Shown: positions 1 through 5,707 of the stretch, one piece after another
Position numbering within the stretch: the stretch's first letter is position 1
Layout of the letters: every line of letters begins with the position of its first letter
Assembly (NCBI GenBank): GCA_015522385.1
Contig: WAMJ01000036.1
Span: 1 to 5,905, forward strand
Length of the DNA stretch: 5,905 bases
Direction: 5' to 3'
DNA from: Candidatus Heimdallarchaeota archaeon
GTDB lineage: Archaea; Asgardarchaeota; Heimdallarchaeia; Heimdallarchaeales; Kariarchaeaceae
Notes under the pieces: generated by a model
Told to the model about the DNA's origin: nothing
Databases searched by the model: none
The model's input: the letters and a program-made list of their open reading frames with translations, nothing else
Position numbers and translations under genes: made by a program

Positions 1-125
1 TATAAAAAGTATAGACCAGACATACTGGAAAAATGATAGAATCATGACTGATTCTAGTCAGCTGTATGTGCTATCGGAGGGATTGTCGGTATTGTAAGAA
101 TTATTGAGAAGTTTTTCAGGAAATG
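1..125. other. Left contig edge, no assignable gene
   Basis: No gene can be assigned here. The plus-strand frame beginning at base 2 is open from the edge for 31 codons to a TAA at 95-97 (it ends ...YVLSEGLSVL), followed by a T5 run at 112-116 that could end a transcript. It may be the tail of a truncated gene converging on the cofilin gene. Competing readings are an 11-codon tail in frame 1 (YKKYRPDILEK, stop at 34-36) and a hydrophobic minus-strand start at 45 (MILSFFQYVW...) running off the edge. Thirty-one open codons is not improbable by chance, so I leave this undecided. Confidence 0.3.
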
Positions 126-560
126 TTAACCCATTTGCTGATAGTTAGCACCCTGACGAGCGGCCATCTTAGATTTGATTCGCTCTGCGGTAAGGCTACT
201 TTTTTCATCCTCCTGCAACTGCACACTGATACCGTTAAACTTGGTGTTGATCAGGCTTTTTGCTCCCGCATACTGCATCCTGAGTCGTACAGGGGATTCC
301 ATGGGCATCCAGAAGAGGAACAGCATCCTCGTGTCGTCCAGTCCCACCCTGTTCTTCATAGGGAAGTCATAGAGAATGTACCTTGGCTCGTTGTCTGGGA
401 GCGATGCCACCATCTCCTCAAAAGGTTCGGTAGTGTGCTTTTCGAGGATGAGATTCTCCTCATCGATCTTGAGGATCATCCCCTGAGGCTTCTTCTCAAA
501 TCGCATCTCCTCATATTTCTTGATTAATTCTGGGTCGATATCTTGGCCACTTATACTCAT
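126..560 (-). CDS. ADF/cofilin-like actin-binding protein
   Basis: This 144-residue protein appears to be a complete single-domain ADF-H protein, the fold that binds G- and F-actin and severs or depolymerises filaments in eukaryotes. It matches cofilins in length (yeast cofilin 143 aa, recalled from memory) and in the order of landmarks. These are an N-terminal MSISG (eukaryotic MSxSG-type start with the regulatory serine), LPDNEPRYILYDF at 54-66 (yeast LPEND..YAIYDF), strand FLFW at 81-84, and the long actin-binding helix region SPVRLRMQYAGAKSL at 89-103. In that helix R92 and R94 line up with the actin-contacting R96/K98 of yeast cofilin. NGISVQLQ (109-116) and a C-terminal helix (about 122-134) follow. 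There is no nuclear-localisation insertion and no second domain, so it is not a gelsolin-type protein. The ATG at 560 is supported by AGGCGAT at 564-570. The gene is last on the minus strand, 241 nt after the glycosylase gene, with its own promoter. The natural partner would be an Asgard actin, which is not in this window. Family call from motif recall, not a database search. Confidence 0.9.
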   Translation of the reverse strand: MSISGQDIDPELIKKYEEMRFEKKPQGMILKIDEENLILEKHTTEPFEEMVASLPDNEPRYILYDFPMKNRVGLDDTRMLFLFWMPMESPVRLRMQYAGAKSLINTKFNGISVQLQEDEKSSLTAERIKSKMAARQGANYQQMG

Positions 561-563
561 GTA

Positions 564-570
564 ATCGCCT
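564..570 (-). promoter_or_regulatory. Shine-Dalgarno-like site of the cofilin gene
   Basis: On the minus strand this reads AGGCGAT, three bases before the ATG at 560. It matches the archaeal anti-SD complement AGGTGAT at six of seven positions. It supports the ATG at 560 as the start. Confidence 0.5.
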
Positions 571-577
571 ACACGTC

Positions 578-592
578 GGAGACTTCGTCTCC
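578..592. repeat. Perfect inverted repeat in the cofilin promoter/leader
   Basis: GGAGAC-TTC-GTCTCC is a perfect 6-bp inverted repeat with a 3-nt spacer. It lies between the TATA-like box (594-602) and the cofilin start codon (560). With archaeal spacing of about 26 bp from the TATA centre to the transcription start, the start would be near 574. The repeat would then sit in the promoter just downstream of TATA, where a dimeric repressor would block RNA polymerase. If transcription starts further upstream, it would instead form a 5'-leader hairpin. The repeat is seen; its role is inferred. Confidence 0.55.
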
Positions 593-593
593 T

Positions 594-602
594 CTTATAT
601 TA
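594..602 (-). promoter_or_regulatory. TATA box of the cofilin gene
   Basis: The minus strand reads TAATATAAG, a good archaeal TATA-box match, centred about 38-40 bp before the ATG at 560. It predicts a transcription start near 574 and a short leader of about 14 nt containing the SD-like site. It indicates that the cofilin gene can be transcribed separately from the upstream operon. Confidence 0.5.
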
Positions 603-674
603 GATTTTATTGCCGATAATTCTTAAGCTTTGCTCCAAGTAGAAAATTCTTTGAGAGGTATTAGACGTCATTTT

Positions 675-680
675 AAAAAA
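675..680 (-). terminator. Possible T-run terminator of the HAD-GT-UDG operon
   Basis: The minus strand carries a T6 run in an AT-rich context about 125 nt past the glycosylase stop. Archaeal intrinsic termination needs mainly oligo-T on the coding strand. A second T6 run (805-810) overlaps the end of the glycosylase gene and is an alternative. No stable stem precedes either run. Confidence 0.25.
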
Positions 681-801
681 TATTTCAGATTGAAAATACG
701 TCCCTAGAGAAGATGTGAATAGATCCTACGAGTTATCGAAATTTTCCTGTATGACAAACCCCCCCGAGCCAAAACCCTACTCTGGTCAAAATCTCCGCAC
801 T

Positions 802-1392
802 TTAGAAAAAATCGTCCAGATTCAACTGTCCCTTTCCTTTGGGGGGTGAGGTCAAGTACTGATTTAGTACTCCAAAGTACTCCCGGTACGTCTCTATGAG
901 GTTCATGTTCCGCAGGATATATGCCGGATGGAAAAGTGGTAAAATCGGGAACTCTTTGTAGTCTTGTACTATCCCCGCTACCTTAGTTATCCTCGCATGG
1001 GGTAAGAAGAAGTTGAGAGCAACCCTTCCGAGGGTCACCACGATCTTAGGGTGCAGTCCGTCTAGCTGTGGATTAAGCCAGTACGAGCTGCAGACTGCAA
1101 TCTCATCCATGGTGGGATCCCTATTCTCAGGAGGACGGCACTTCACAATGTTGAGAATAGATACCTGAGAGCGTTCCAGCCCGATCTCACTGAGCATTTT
1201 ATCAAGAAGTTTTCCACTCCTACCTACAAATGGCTCACCCCGGAGGTCCTCCTCACGACCTGGGGCTTCCCCGATAAAACAGATATCTCCTTCCCCAGAC
1301 ACAATTCCAGGAACGACCTGCGTCCTACTTCGGGAAAGTGGACAAAGGGAGCAGTTCTTCATCTTTGAATTAAGGAGATCAAACTTATCCAT
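802..1392 (-). CDS. udg: Type-4 (Fe-S) uracil-DNA glycosylase with C-terminal PIP box
   Basis: The enzyme removes uracil from DNA after cytosine deamination, starting base excision repair. From the ATG at 1392 it is 196 aa, typical of family 4. Four cysteines fit the [4Fe-4S] ligand pattern: C14 and C17 (CSLC), C85 (KCRPPENR, 84-91) and C101. The active-site motif GEAPGREEDLRGEPFVG spans 41-57, and HPAYIL (155-160) is the second catalytic-loop motif. The last eight residues, QLNLDDFF (189-196), fit the PCNA-interacting consensus Q-x-x-[ILM]-x-x-aromatic-aromatic and follow a flexible PPKGKG linker. An in-frame GTG at 1401 would add three residues and overlap the preceding glycosyltransferase gene by 7 nt. 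I prefer the ATG at 1392 because GGAG (1401-1404) lies 8 nt before it. This is the third gene of the minus-strand operon, and the coupling to the glycosyltransferase is very tight. Confidence 0.95.
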   Translation of the reverse strand: MDKFDLLNSKMKNCSLCPLSRSRTQVVPGIVSGEGDICFIGEAPGREEDLRGEPFVGRSGKLLDKMLSEIGLERSQVSILNIVKCRPPENRDPTMDEIAVCSSYWLNPQLDGLHPKIVVTLGRVALNFFLPHARITKVAGIVQDYKEFPILPLFHPAYILRNMNLIETYREYFGVLNQYLTSPPKGKGQLNLDDFF

Positions 1393-1394
1393 CT

Positions 1395-2432
1395 CTACCA
1401 CTCCATGACAGAGTAGAGATATCCGGTAAAGTCAGAGACAGGAGTCCCCTTGTACTCTGCTGTCTTGAAGTATACATCGGGTTTACCAAGAAAATTCTGC
1501 AGAGCACCGACCGAGAACTCTTCACTGGTCGTTGCCAGTTTCAGCTTTTCCAGACGGTAGGCGTTGGTCGCCTGCTCAAATTGGTTCTTGATTGGAATAA
1601 CATGGAGGGGTTTGTCCACGAGGATGGCCTCCCACGTGACCGAAAAACCAGCATTAGAGATGATACCCTTGCTGCTGGTGAAATCCATGAGGAAACCTGA
1701 CCGAGAGGTCGGTTTGAGCTCTACATTCCCGATTTTCTCAGATTTATTGTACCCGTAAACAATGAAGTTGTCATCAGGGAAGTTCTTTAGCACTCTCCTA
1801 AGGTATTTCTCCCTCAATCGCTTCACATAGATCACGTAGTGGTCTCCAGAATAGATATCATGGTCATCAAACTCCTCTTTCCACAGGAGGGGGTAGATAG
1901 TCCAGATTCGCTCGTTCCTCAACTCCTTGACGTAATCAATAGCTATGTAGTGATCTGCTATGGGAACAGTGACCTTAAGAGTCAGATCCATAATAAAATG
2001 ATTGAGGGAGTATCCGGGAATCGTTAATGAGAGGTTTGATCTGACAGAGTGCTGGTGATCTAGAGAGAGGAGAGGGACCTCGGATATCATTCCAACGTAG
2101 GACACAAGTGGGGCGAAGTCGGAGATAACCAGATCAAACTTCTCCCTTTTCAGGCGTCTAACAAGATCTATTATTATACGGGCAATATATCTTGAATTCA
2201 TGAAGCTCTTCGAGATCGTGCTAAAGAAGGTGAGTTGGTGCTCTTGGTAAACGAGCTCAAAACCATTTATCCACGTGTAGGTCTTAGCCATGGAGTATGC
2301 ATATCTTGGAGGCTTAGGGCCATCAAACACAATATGAATGTCGTGCCCCTCCTCTATGAGTTGCTTCATGATTGTTCTGGAACGATTTATGTGTCCTTGC
2401 CCATTTGTATTAATTCCGTAGAGTATCTTCAT
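1395..2432 (-). CDS. GT-B glycosyltransferase, MJ1255-like family
   Basis: This 345-aa protein resembles GT-B fold (MurG/UDP-glycosyltransferase-like) enzymes of the archaeal MJ1255 type. It probably moves a sugar from a nucleotide donor to a lipid or glycan in the cytoplasm or at the inner membrane face. The N-terminal Rossmann half opens with ILYGINTNGQGHINRS (3-18), the Gly-rich loop with the GH pair, and holds FDLVISDFAPLVSY (99-112). The C-terminal donor half has ISNAGFSVTWEAILVDKPL (258-276) and IPIKNQFEQATNA (279-291), the usual Gly/Glu and E-Q donor-binding signature. No membrane segment is seen. An in-frame TGA directly abuts the ATG at 2432, fixing the start; GGGAG (2440-2444) lies 7 nt before it. 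It follows the HAD gene by 52 nt and nearly touches the glycosylase gene. Donor and acceptor cannot be read from the sequence. Confidence 0.85.
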   Translation of the reverse strand: MKILYGINTNGQGHINRSRTIMKQLIEEGHDIHIVFDGPKPPRYAYSMAKTYTWINGFELVYQEHQLTFFSTISKSFMNSRYIARIIIDLVRRLKREKFDLVISDFAPLVSYVGMISEVPLLSLDHQHSVRSNLSLTIPGYSLNHFIMDLTLKVTVPIADHYIAIDYVKELRNERIWTIYPLLWKEEFDDHDIYSGDHYVIYVKRLREKYLRRVLKNFPDDNFIVYGYNKSEKIGNVELKPTSRSGFLMDFTSSKGIISNAGFSVTWEAILVDKPLHVIPIKNQFEQATNAYRLEKLKLATTSEEFSVGALQNFLGKPDVYFKTAEYKGTPVSDFTGYLYSVMEW

Positions 2433-2439
2433 TCAGCAA

Positions 2440-2444
2440 CTCCC
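2440..2444 (-). promoter_or_regulatory. Shine-Dalgarno site of the glycosyltransferase gene
   Basis: GGGAG on the minus strand, 7 nt before the ATG at 2432. Together with the TGA (2433-2435) immediately in front of the ATG it fixes the translation start. A GATAAAAG TATA-like stretch upstream (about 2467-2474) could act as a weak internal promoter. Confidence 0.5.
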
Positions 2445-2484
2445 TTTGCTCAATTTCATCCTGAGGCTTTTATCCATTTAGGTC

Positions 2485-3174
2485 TCACCTGAGATCAGAG
2501 AAAACCTTGGATAACTCTTCGTGGTCTGAAACGACGATATCGGGATTCTGCTCAAGTATCAAGGACTCGGTGAACTTCGCATATTGACCGAGGAAGGCAA
2601 TGGTTTTGCAACCAGCCACTCTTCCCGAGATGACATCAACTGTAAGATCACCAATGTACAGGGTGTCCTTGACGTCAACACCGAGTTTCTCGCAGGCAAT
2701 ACGGATAGGTTGTGGATCGGGTTTCGGACGGTCGACATCATCATCTGTGACCACCACCTCTATTTCCCGGAGTATGGGGATCTGTTCCATAGCGGAATTT
2801 ACTGCCTTGCGCGATGCACTGGTCACGACTGCTACTTTGGTGTTGTCTAAGGCCCAACGGATGTTCTTCTCCGCACCATCAATCAACTCGAATGTGTACT
2901 TTGACCGATTGTAGTTCCTGATGGCCCGCGCGAGGAATCTGACGTTCTTGAAGAAGTTGAGATTAACACTTACCCCAATGCTCCATACAATCTTTAGAAC
3001 CTTGAACTTGCTCTTGGCCCCGATGTTCCCGAGAAGCTCACGAAGTGGTTCCCCCACGGCCTCATCCTCAGGTCTTCTCCCTAGTTCTACCTCAAGTGCT
3101 TGGGCAATAGGCTCGACGAGCCTGACATCCATTCGAGCGAGAGTGCCGTCTAGGTCAAAGAGTATGGCCTTCAA
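2485..3174 (-). CDS. HAD-superfamily hydrolase, phosphoglycolate phosphatase-like
   Basis: A 229-aa cytoplasmic HAD phosphatase. All four motifs are present: motif I DLDGT (7-11; nucleophile D7, acid/base D9), motif II VVTSAS (116-121; S119), motif III lysine in RPKPDP (K151 within 149-154), and motif IV YIGDLTVDV (173-181; D176 and D180 for Mg2+). The insert between motifs I and II (about 15-95) is a helical cap of the C1 type, as in the phosphoglycolate phosphatase/PGMB group. Substrate cannot be set from sequence; phosphoglycolate or a sugar phosphate are both reasonable. The start is TTG at 3174. An in-frame TGA lies six codons upstream and motif I begins at residue 7, so no other start fits. 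AGGT (3181-3184) lies 6 nt before it. First gene of the minus-strand operon, divergent from the pilus genes. Confidence 0.9.
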   Translation of the reverse strand: MKAILFDLDGTLARMDVRLVEPIAQALEVELGRRPEDEAVGEPLRELLGNIGAKSKFKVLKIVWSIGVSVNLNFFKNVRFLARAIRNYNRSKYTFELIDGAEKNIRWALDNTKVAVVTSASRKAVNSAMEQIPILREIEVVVTDDDVDRPKPDPQPIRIACEKLGVDVKDTLYIGDLTVDVISGRVAGCKTIAFLGQYAKFTESLILEQNPDIVVSDHEELSKVFSDLR

Positions 3175-3363
3175 TAGGCTACCTGTATTTCATGAATATA
3201 AAAATCTCGATTTCCGTATCTATAAAAATAACTCAGTGGCTGGATCCTACTTGTTCGAACCTCATCCACACCATATCGGACTTAACCAAGGATCAATGAC
3301 ACCTCTACTAACTCCCCAAATAGTTACTTTGTATTTGCGGGGATTTATGTACCCAACTCTTGT
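3175..3363. promoter_or_regulatory. Divergent promoter region between HAD operon and tadA
   Basis: This 189-nt AT-rich spacer separates two divergent transcription units. The 9-mer TATAAAAAT occurs twice (3197-3205 and 3221-3229), 24 bp apart. On the minus strand both read as ATTTTTATA TATA-like boxes. The proximal copy would start transcription at about the TTG (3174), nearly leaderless. The distal copy would start it near 3197, leaving room for the AGGT Shine-Dalgarno site. For the plus strand, TTTATGTA at 3344-3351 lies about 20 bp before the GTG at 3364 and could give a leaderless tadA transcript; the TATAAAAAT copies could give a long leader. An 8-bp palindrome, GTTCGAAC, sits at 3253-3260. 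Box assignments are inferred from spacing. Confidence 0.5.
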
Positions 3364-4548
3364 GTGAACACTGTGGAAAGTAAGTTCCTCAGGTCGGAGC
3401 TCTCTCCGACAACCCCACTCCAGACACTAAACATTGAGCTGGACCTGCCCTCAAATTGGGAGGGGATAATCGTCAAGGCTAGATCTCTCTATCTTTCACA
3501 AAGGAGGGAAGAGATGCGTCCTCGGAATCTCAACGAGACGCTTCAGGCCGTGGAGCAGATCATACAGCTCGAAGTCCCCGAAGTGCCAGATGAGTTGGTA
3601 CCAGCTGTTGGGTGGAACACTGTTGGACTCATGGAGATTTACGTCCTCCTTCTAGACCCAGAGGTAAGCGAGATCATGGCTTCTAACCTAGGACTACCCC
3701 TCGTCATCACGCACAGGGTACACGGCCGTTGCAAGACTAATATCCTCTTCACAGAAGAGCTCTGGAAATCATTGAAATCACGTGCGGAGTTCGATACAGG
3801 AGAGACCCTCTCCCCGATATCCCCAGCTCTTAAAGCAGGATTCGAGACCGAAATCGGGTCGATCAGGGTGTCCATGCAGATGCCCCCTTTGGCTGTTGAC
3901 GGACCCGCGTTCTCCATCCGAAGGTTACCCGTAGTTACAATCAGCATGGAGAGGTTAATCCGTGACGAGCAGGTGACCAAAGGGCAAGCGGAGTACCTGC
4001 TGGAAAAGGTCACCAGCAGGGCCAACATCGTCATTGCAGGTGAGCCGGGATCAGGGAAAACCACACTGGCCAATGCCCTTCTCATGGAGACCGACCCCAC
4101 GTGGAGGCTGATCATAATAGAGGACGCAAAGGAAGTGAGATTCGACAATGAGAGGTTTCCACTGCTGACAAGGTTCTCGATGCCCTCAGTGGGATCGGAC
4201 AAACGTTACGCCCAGAGAGCAAACGAGATTGCACGTCTTCTTCATCGCTCACCCGACTATGTCTTCCTCGGTGAGATCCAGAACAAAGAGGACACTGTTG
4301 CTGCCATGGAGGCTTTTGCAGCTGGGATCAGGGGGATGGCGACCACCCATGGGCATAACCTTGACGGGCTCCTTGCCCGTTGGGAACTCTCACATGGGAT
4401 GAGCCATGACCTTCTGCAGGTGATTGACATAGTGGTGATCACTAAGCGGAGAATCGTTGATGGCAGGAGTGAGTTACGGGTTGAGGGGATATATTCCCTC
4501 GTCCTTAAGGACGGTAGGTTCAACGGGTTCGAGCAGGTGGAAGTATGA
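3364..4548 (+). CDS. tadA: TadA/GspE-type secretion ATPase (archaeal type IV pilus motor)
   Basis: A 394-aa hexameric-type ATPase of the VirB11/GspE/TadA family that would power pilus assembly at the cytoplasmic membrane face. The N-terminal domain includes LLLDPEVSEIMASN (95-108), the family's 'plL.D..v.EIM.n' motif. The C-terminal domain has Walker A GEPGSGKTT (226-234), the Asp box IIIEDAKEVRF (250-260), a Walker B-like PDYVFLGEIQNKED (297-310; E304) and a His box GMATTHGHNLDGLLARW (324-340; H329). The usual Arg after GE[VI] is Gln (Q306), a mild divergence. It overlaps the downstream T2SF gene by 4 nt (ATGA), the classical motor-platform pairing. The start is uncertain. GTG at 3364 (or GTG at 3373) lacks a Shine-Dalgarno site but follows a TATA-like box. 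An internal ATG at 3514 has a perfect AAGGAGG (3501-3507) 6 nt before it and would give 344 aa. I kept the long form because codons 1-50 read as plausible protein. FlaI-type function is less likely because no other archaellum genes are seen. Confidence 0.9.
   Translation: MNTVESKFLRSELSPTTPLQTLNIELDLPSNWEGIIVKARSLYLSQRREEMRPRNLNETLQAVEQIIQLEVPEVPDELVPAVGWNTVGLMEIYVLLLDPEVSEIMASNLGLPLVITHRVHGRCKTNILFTEELWKSLKSRAEFDTGETLSPISPALKAGFETEIGSIRVSMQMPPLAVDGPAFSIRRLPVVTISMERLIRDEQVTKGQAEYLLEKVTSRANIVIAGEPGSGKTTLANALLMETDPTWRLIIIEDAKEVRFDNERFPLLTRFSMPSVGSDKRYAQRANEIARLLHRSPDYVFLGEIQNKEDTVAAMEAFAAGIRGMATTHGHNLDGLLARWELSHGMSHDLLQVIDIVVITKRRIVDGRSELRVEGIYSLVLKDGRFNGFEQVEV
4535..4540 (+). promoter_or_regulatory. 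Shine-Dalgarno site of the T2SF gene inside tadA
   Basis: AGGTGG sits 4 nt before the ATG at 4545, within the last codons of tadA. With the ATGA stop/start overlap it suggests translational coupling of the two genes. Confidence 0.5.
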
Positions 4549-5660
4549 TCGATAGGACGATCACACCATTTATCGCAGCCACGTCGGGGATAGTCATGAT
4601 CTCCGTCGTCACAGCATTTTTTACAGGTGGAATAACACCAATCTACCTTCTTCTGTGGCTTGTGTCAGTCGTTCTTCACCAAGCAGTCCTCGGGATGCAA
4701 CTGATCAAGCACAAAGAGCTAGCGCGAAATCGGGCGAGGTGGCTGAAAGCAATGCTTCTCCGAGACGTAGCGAGTACACCCGAGTTCGAGCACTACGTCG
4801 GTTCTATCACGGGGATCAGCAGTGACTTCATAACAAGAGAGCTGGGGATGGAGCAAAATATTGACATCGTGCGCAATCTCCCACCGGACGTCTCCACTGC
4901 CGAAGAGGAGCTTGTGAAACTGGAGGAGAGGAGCTCGGTAGTCCTTACGGCTGCAGTCTTCATACCAGTCGTCTTCTCCCTCGCCCACATGTTCCGGTAT
5001 GTAGAAGCACCAGTTGTTATCATCGAAATCGTCACAGCTCTCACCGTAATTCAGTCTCTCGCCCTATTCTACAACAAGGCCATCAGGTTAGAGGGGTGGA
5101 GGGAGGCCCTGATGGAATTCGGGAAGATGCGTGAGGAGCTCATAAGCGGAGGCAGGCAAGCACTCACCCGAATCCCCAACTATTTCAAGAACATCCAGAA
5201 CCTCGAACTTGGCAACGATATAGATGTGGCTGATGTCAAACCGTCACGGTCTGCCATAGCCAGTGTGGCACTGATCATCGGACAACTCCCGAATGGAGAG
5301 AGACCCAAGGTGATCGACCGTTTCATCAGAAGCACCGAATCCATGCCGACCAAGGAGGAGCTCATGGAGGTGAGGTGGAAGGCCCTGAACGGGAGAGCGC
5401 TTCTCATCACAACCATAGGAGTGGCCATCACCGGTTTGTTCGCGGGAATCGCGAGCTACAGCTTCCCAAGGATCTTCGAGCAAATCCAAGTCATAAGACC
5501 AACACCGTATCTCAGCATCTTCCTCTTCATCCTCGTTGTTCCCTCCTCGTTGATTATCACACAGTCATGGCTGGACAGGGGACGCCAGTATAGATGGTCC
5601 GTCATATGGAGCACGGTCTACTGGATGGTGTACCTGTCAGTCCAGATCTTCGTCTACTAA
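4545..5660 (+). CDS. tadC: TadC/T2SF-family pilus platform membrane protein
   Basis: A 371-aa polytopic membrane protein of the type II secretion F / TadC kind, the membrane platform on which the ATPase acts to insert pilin subunits. About seven hydrophobic segments can be seen: roughly 8-27, 31-50, 132-149, 155-176, 285-306, 320-340 and 351-370. Two large soluble loops (about 55-130 and 178-284) are rich in charged residues, as expected for cytoplasmic T2SF domains. It is shorter than archaellar FlaJ/ArlJ proteins (around 550 aa with duplicated domains), matching the shorter TadC-like form. The start ATG overlaps the stop of the ATPase gene (ATGA), with an AGGTGG site before it. Sequence motifs in this family are weak, so the call rests on topology, length and its coupling to the ATPase. 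No pilin or prepilin peptidase gene follows before the contig ends. Confidence 0.8.
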   Translation: MIDRTITPFIAATSGIVMISVVTAFFTGGITPIYLLLWLVSVVLHQAVLGMQLIKHKELARNRARWLKAMLLRDVASTPEFEHYVGSITGISSDFITRELGMEQNIDIVRNLPPDVSTAEEELVKLEERSSVVLTAAVFIPVVFSLAHMFRYVEAPVVIIEIVTALTVIQSLALFYNKAIRLEGWREALMEFGKMREELISGGRQALTRIPNYFKNIQNLELGNDIDVADVKPSRSAIASVALIIGQLPNGERPKVIDRFIRSTESMPTKEELMEVRWKALNGRALLITTIGVAITGLFAGIASYSFPRIFEQIQVIRPTPYLSIFLFILVVPSSLIITQSWLDRGRQYRWSVIWSTVYWMVYLSVQIFVY

Positions 5661-5707
5661 TACCCCATAGAAAAATAACTCATGCATGAATATTTTGAAG
5701 ATATTAT
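5661..5707. terminator. Short convergent spacer, possible bidirectional terminator
   Basis: These 47 nt separate tadC from a convergent minus-strand ORF. They are AT-rich, with a short AATAT/ATATT inverted repeat around 5689-5707 and a T5 run on the minus strand (A5 at about 5672-5676). This suits transcription stop from either side but is weak as a defined terminator. Confidence 0.25.

Larger units (their letters stand above)
561..801. other. Non-coding gap between glycosylase and cofilin genes
   Basis: No convincing gene lies in these 241 nt. The cofilin promoter elements occupy the part nearest 560. A T6 run on the minus strand (675-680) could terminate the upstream operon, and a C7 homopolymer sits at 759-765. 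The stretch is AT-rich compared with the flanking genes. Confidence 0.5.

Noticed and set aside
123..527. 134-codon plus-strand open frame opposite the cofilin gene
   Set aside because: It is antisense to a frame with clear ADF/cofilin motifs, and its own peptide shows no recognisable domain.
751..849. 32-residue plus-strand ORF (MTNPPEPKPYSG...) across the glycosylase 3' end
   Set aside because: It overlaps the PIP-box codons in antisense, has no Shine-Dalgarno site or promoter, and is short enough to arise by chance.
2433..2459. Eight-codon upstream mini-ORF (MKLSKGSC) before the glycosyltransferase
   Set aside because: It is in frame with and directly abuts the ATG, but has no Shine-Dalgarno site of its own. 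It is more simply the leader containing the GGGAG site.
3240..3300. tRNA-like TTCGAAC element at 3254-3260
   Set aside because: The flanking bases do not form a 5-bp T-arm on either strand, and no acceptor, D or anticodon arms could be found.
3639..4202. 187-codon minus-strand open frame inside tadA
   Set aside because: It covers the Walker A region of a clear ATPase on the other strand. The peptide is Ser/Arg-rich and lacks domain motifs, as expected of an antisense shadow.
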